A stretch of 39,393 nucleotides of DNA from a virus. Positions within the stretch are counted from its first letter, which is position 1. Every line of letters begins with the position of its first letter. Shown here piece by piece: positions 36,908 through 39,393 of the stretch. Under the pieces are notes generated by a model. It was not told the DNA's origin, searched no databases, and saw only the letters and a program-made list of their open reading frames with translations. The stretch is taken from positions 1-39,393 of the IMG/VR virus record IMGVR_UViG_3300032829_000025; one strand, given 5' to 3'. The translations under genes were made by a program, and so were the position numbers.

Positions 36908-37174
36908 CTACAGTCCTCCGCTACTCGCCGGCAGAGAGAAAAGTTGCTGGCTTGGGTCAACCGGGTTGATGATTTTTGGATCTGGTGTTAGCTCGCGCCG
37001 GTCCCGTGAAGCCTCGATCGCTGTTCGAAATTCAAACGAGCCATTTATTGCGCCGTCTTTTGCCCAGTTGCAGACCAAAAGCCCGTCATCCCACGACATA
37101 TCTTCAAGCGGCCATTTTCTGTTGGTCCGCATGCACGTGTAGTAAACAAAGTCCCCGCAGCCCCTCCAAATCAT
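36908..37174 (-). CDS. Conserved small phage protein, 88 aa
   Basis: The ATGA overlap links it to the upstream gene. The product begins MIWRGCGDFVYYTCMRTNRK, with two Cys and a WDDGLLVC strand in the first half, possibly a small metal-binding or Ig-like domain. The second half is polar, with a Pro-rich end (ELTPDPKIINPVDPSQQ). Phages often carry such proteins beside tail genes. No function is known. Confidence 0.6.
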   Translation of the reverse strand: MIWRGCGDFVYYTCMRTNRKWPLEDMSWDDGLLVCNWAKDGAINGSFEFRTAIEASRDRRELTPDPKIINPVDPSQQLFSLPASSGGL

Positions 37175-37458
37175 GCGTCACCGCCTACAGTTTCAGTGTG
37201 AGGAACGGCTTCTGCTTCTTTTTTTTTATCTCCCTCCGGCACCGACTCCTTTTCGGGAGTCGGCTCAGAGGGTTGGTTGGGGGTGGCAGAGAGAAATTCG
37301 CCGTAGGCAATTCCGGTCAGCTTGGCAAAGTGCTGGGACTCCATCCAGTCGCGTGCTTCCGTCTCGGAAGCAAAATCCCCGGCCACTCCACACGAACACT
37401 CAACGTGGGACGGCTTGCGCTCGAAGCGCCCTTCGGAGATTGTCGCCAGATGCTTCAA
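37171..37458 (-). CDS. Small protein with Cys pair and acidic tail, 95 aa
   Basis: The N-terminal half (RKPSHVECSCGVAGDFASET) carries a CxC pair followed by a helix, EARDWMESQHFA. The rest is a disordered Pro/Glu/Lys tail (TPEKESVPEGDKKKE). It overlaps the next gene by four bases. It is likely cytoplasmic or a minor virion component. No family is recognised. Confidence 0.6.
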   Translation of the reverse strand: MKHLATISEGRFERKPSHVECSCGVAGDFASETEARDWMESQHFAKLTGIAYGEFLSATPNQPSEPTPEKESVPEGDKKKEAEAVPHTETVGGDA

Positions 37459-37469
37459 GGTCCCTCACT

Positions 37470-38000
37470 TTAGAACAGGCAGTACACATTGTATTCGAGG
37501 TACAGATTCACCTTGCCGTCGCCAAGCGTAAGCGCCGGGGTGGTTCCAATCAATTTTACTTCCAAGCCCAGGTTGGCGCAATTGGCTTTTGCGATCTTGG
37601 ATCCGGGAGAGGTTACGGAGTTTCGCGCAACCGTCACCGCCGTCTGGTCCACAAGCCCGGTCACCAGCATGGAAAGTAGCGCCGTGCTCTTGCCCACGTA
37701 CTCGATCTGGAAAGCGTTGTCCGCGTTCCCGATGGTGTACGCCGTGGTGTTGTAGACGTACTCCGCTTCCAGCGCCGTTGGGTAGAACAGATACCCGTTG
37801 GGCGGCGCGGGGATATTGCTCGTCACCGGAGCAGGCACCAGCGTAACTGCCGTGGTCTGCAAGGCAAGCAACTGTGCACTCGTCAACTGATACGAGACAG
37901 CTAGCTTCGTGATGCCCTGCGTCTCAATCCCGTTGGGAAAGCCTGTGGGACGAAACTGGTCAAGCCACTGACTGAATGTGCTGTTTGCAATCTGAGTCAT
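37470..38000 (-). CDS. Structural protein near the capsid gene, 176 aa
   Basis: The N-terminal helix (FSQWLDQFRPTGFPNGIETQ) is followed by beta strands and a LQTTAVTLVPAPVTSNIPAP stretch. The pattern PPNGYLFYPTALEAEYVY and YTIGNADNAFQIEYVGKSTA suggests a beta-barrel decoration or vertex protein. It ends LYLEYNVYCLF. It overlaps the HNH start by one base. Its place next to the capsid gene supports a head-associated role. Confidence 0.6.
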   Translation of the reverse strand: MTQIANSTFSQWLDQFRPTGFPNGIETQGITKLAVSYQLTSAQLLALQTTAVTLVPAPVTSNIPAPPNGYLFYPTALEAEYVYNTTAYTIGNADNAFQIEYVGKSTALLSMLVTGLVDQTAVTVARNSVTSPGSKIAKANCANLGLEVKLIGTTPALTLGDGKVNLYLEYNVYCLF

Positions 38001-38731
38001 CAGTTCACCCGCAATTCCTTCCAGCGCTTATCAGACCACAACAGACCAACGAGTGCCCTACTCACGCCATATTGCTCGGCAACTTCTCGTTGGAACTTCC
38101 CAGTTCCGCGCAGCATCTTTATCTCTCGAACCTGGTCGGCAGTCAAGTGCGCAGCGAACTTGTTTCCCTTCATCTCTGGGCGGCGTGGGTCGGGGCCGCC
38201 AGTAAACCGCGTCACCTTTCCGCCCTCGACCATCGCTTTAACAGAACGCTCATAACCGATTCCGACACGCGCCGCTTCTAGTGAAGTAAGCACCTGCTCC
38301 TTGGTTACCCCGGTTCTGTGTGGGCACTGTCCGTAGTGCCCCTTCGCAAAATTGCAGTTGATGCAGAGCACCTCGTACTGCGTCCTATCCCACCCGCTTC
38401 TGCGGGCCTTGCGCAACTCAACGTAGGTGTTCGACTGTTCCCGATGCGCAGGCTTCATATCCTTGCGACCGTAAAAATGCTTACTCGAATCCCCGTTGAT
38501 GTGTTCAAGCGTCAAGAAATATGGATGAGATTCTCCGCAGCACGCGCAGCGGTCGCCAAGATGCTCAAACATCTGGAGTCGCAGATTGGCGCAATCGCGC
38601 TTCGCGTGGCAAGATTTACAGATATTGTCTATGTGAAGAACGCCACGCTTGCTTACGCGAGTACGTATCTTCCCCAGAGGCAACATCCTCTCGCATTTCT
38701 TGCAGAAATAAAGTTTGCTCTCTTCGCTCAT
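38000..38731 (-). CDS. HNH endonuclease with N-terminal zinc ribbon and C-terminal HTH, 243 aa
   Basis: An N-terminal zinc ribbon (FCKKCERMLPLGK and ICKSCHAKR) precedes the HNH core. The core reads CACCGESHPYFLTLEHINGD, then YEVLCINCNFAKGHYGQCPH. The C-terminus has LTADQVREIKMLRGTGKFQR and a helix-turn-helix (EVAEQYGVSRALVGLLWSDK), as in homing enzymes. It sits between the capsid gene and the 176-residue structural gene and is probably mobile. It is distinct from the HNH at 32109. Confidence 0.85.
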   Translation of the reverse strand: MSEESKLYFCKKCERMLPLGKIRTRVSKRGVLHIDNICKSCHAKRDCANLRLQMFEHLGDRCACCGESHPYFLTLEHINGDSSKHFYGRKDMKPAHREQSNTYVELRKARRSGWDRTQYEVLCINCNFAKGHYGQCPHRTGVTKEQVLTSLEAARVGIGYERSVKAMVEGGKVTRFTGGPDPRRPEMKGNKFAAHLTADQVREIKMLRGTGKFQREVAEQYGVSRALVGLLWSDKRWKELRVN

Positions 38732-38755
38732 ATTTCCGTAAGTTACTGAAAATAA

Positions 38756-39393
38756 TCAACTTCCGAAAGACCACCAGGTCCCACGCCAGCTCGTCGCGCC
38801 CACGCTGAAACGTTGCGTCGATTTGAAGAGCAAAACTTCTGTCTTGAAGTCGTCGTCGGTTGCCGCCATCAACGGCTCTCTATCGTAAAGTTTGAGCATG
38901 TGCCCTTCCTTGTCGGTGAGCAACCCCCACCCGAACGGGGTGGTCAGGTAGTTCAACTCAAGGCCCGTCAGCGACTCGCCCTGGAGCCAGTTCAATTCGT
39001 TGTTCGCAGATCCCGGCACGCCGCCCGAGCCAAGCAGTTCGCGCACGTTGCGGCGGTTCTGCTGCGCGTGGACCAGATACTTCGGTTTCACGTGGATGGG
39101 GATGCCGCGGTCATCCGGTTGCAGCGCGATCATCGTGATGGCTTGCTGCAAGGCAGTATTGGTCAGGTCCGAGTCGGGGGTGGGCCGGTTCGGATAGGTG
39201 CCAGCCGAATTGATGATCGTGGAAATGTTCGGGGCCAGCGTGGTTGCCTGCGACCCGCCCATCAAGGGCTGCGCGGTGTTGAACAGCGTCGCACCGTTGG
39301 TGGTGGTGATGGAGGTCCCGCCGAGGTTGAACAGCGAGGCCGCAACCGCTTCCTTCGCGTACAGCGCGGAGCGTGCGTGAGACTTCGGCACGT
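38756..39393 (-). CDS. Major capsid protein, C-terminal part (partial)
   Basis: The frame runs off the right edge, and the apparent GTG at 39391 is probably internal, so the N-terminal part is missing. The visible 211 residues show a capsid pattern: HARSALYAKEAVAASLFNLG, TNTALQQAITMIALQPDDRG, then IPIHVKPKYLVHAQQNRRNV, the turn LYDREPLMAATDDDFKTEVL and the C-terminal FSVGATSWRGTWWSFGS. This fits the HK97-fold capsid proteins of the Mu gpT-like or environmental podovirus type. The order capsid, HNH, small structural genes is consistent with the late operon being read leftward from here. Confidence 0.8.
   Translation of the reverse strand, partial: VPKSHARSALYAKEAVAASLFNLGGTSITTTNGATLFNTAQPLMGGSQATTLAPNISTIINSAGTYPNRPTPDSDLTNTALQQAITMIALQPDDRGIPIHVKPKYLVHAQQNRRNVRELLGSGGVPGSANNELNWLQGESLTGLELNYLTTPFGWGLLTDKEGHMLKLYDREPLMAATDDDFKTEVLLFKSTQRFSVGATSWRGTWWSFGS

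Noticed and set aside
1-39393. tRNA or rRNA genes
   Set aside because: No cloverleaf with a TTCGA-type arm or rRNA-like stretch was noticed on either strand; a dedicated tRNA scan could not be run.

Overview
This window looks like about 39 kb of a tailed double-stranded DNA phage genome. The evidence is a long single-strand block of virion-type genes ending in the C-terminal part of a major capsid protein, an ERF-type ssDNA-annealing protein, a clamp-loader-like AAA+ ATPase, several HNH-type genes and many small overlapping ORFs. No integrase, repressor, polymerase, terminase or tRNA gene was seen, so the genome is incomplete here. The host is inferred, weakly, to be a soil Acidobacteriota-like bacterium. 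Five tail-region proteins carry signal peptides of the '...AFG/Q' style, and one carries a C-terminal choice-of-anchor-D-like domain that is common in those bacteria.

Layout. (1) 1-479 is an intergenic region with a leftward promoter at its left edge and a rightward promoter near 401. (2) 480-4444 is a rightward block of small genes: the clamp-loader-like ATPase, two paralogous 62-residue proteins, and a perfect 651-bp tandem duplication carrying an Ala-rich Imm-5-like gene. Four genes here are preceded by a structured leader ending in a hairpin with the loop CTGATTA or GTGATTA, just upstream of the Shine-Dalgarno. (3) 7466-4436 is a leftward operon of small phage genes including ERF. (4) 7485-7553 holds two back-to-back TTGACA promoters; the rightward one appears to make a leaderless mRNA. 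(5) 7560-13764 is a rightward operon: zinc-ribbon protein, HNH/AP2-like protein, Vsr-like nuclease fold, nucleotidyltransferase-like protein, small membrane protein, lipoprotein, papain-like protease homologue, DNA methyltransferase, L,D-transpeptidase-like DUF2778 protein and DUF3800 protein. (6) 13730-14697 is an IS1595-family transposase. (7) 39393-14727 is the leftward late operon. In transcription order it runs capsid protein, HNH, small structural genes, tail/adaptor proteins, an IPT/TIG protein, HNH, three large internal-virion-like proteins, a small protein, a GARS-like ATP-grasp enzyme with a 32-residue acidic peptide, then five exported proteins (two fibre-like with a shared N-terminal module, one of them ending in an S74 chaperone; one beta-helix protein; two small ones) and two small membrane proteins.

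Two things stand out as possibly undescribed. One is the family of CTGATTA-loop leader hairpins in the early block, with an outer stem that shows compensatory changes between two copies; it looks like a set of cis-acting RNA (or ssDNA) sites that would let one regulator control several genes. The other is the run of five Sec-type signal peptides on consecutive fibre-like genes, which is unexpected for virion proteins assembled in the cytoplasm. Family assignments come from motifs recognised by eye; no database search was run.
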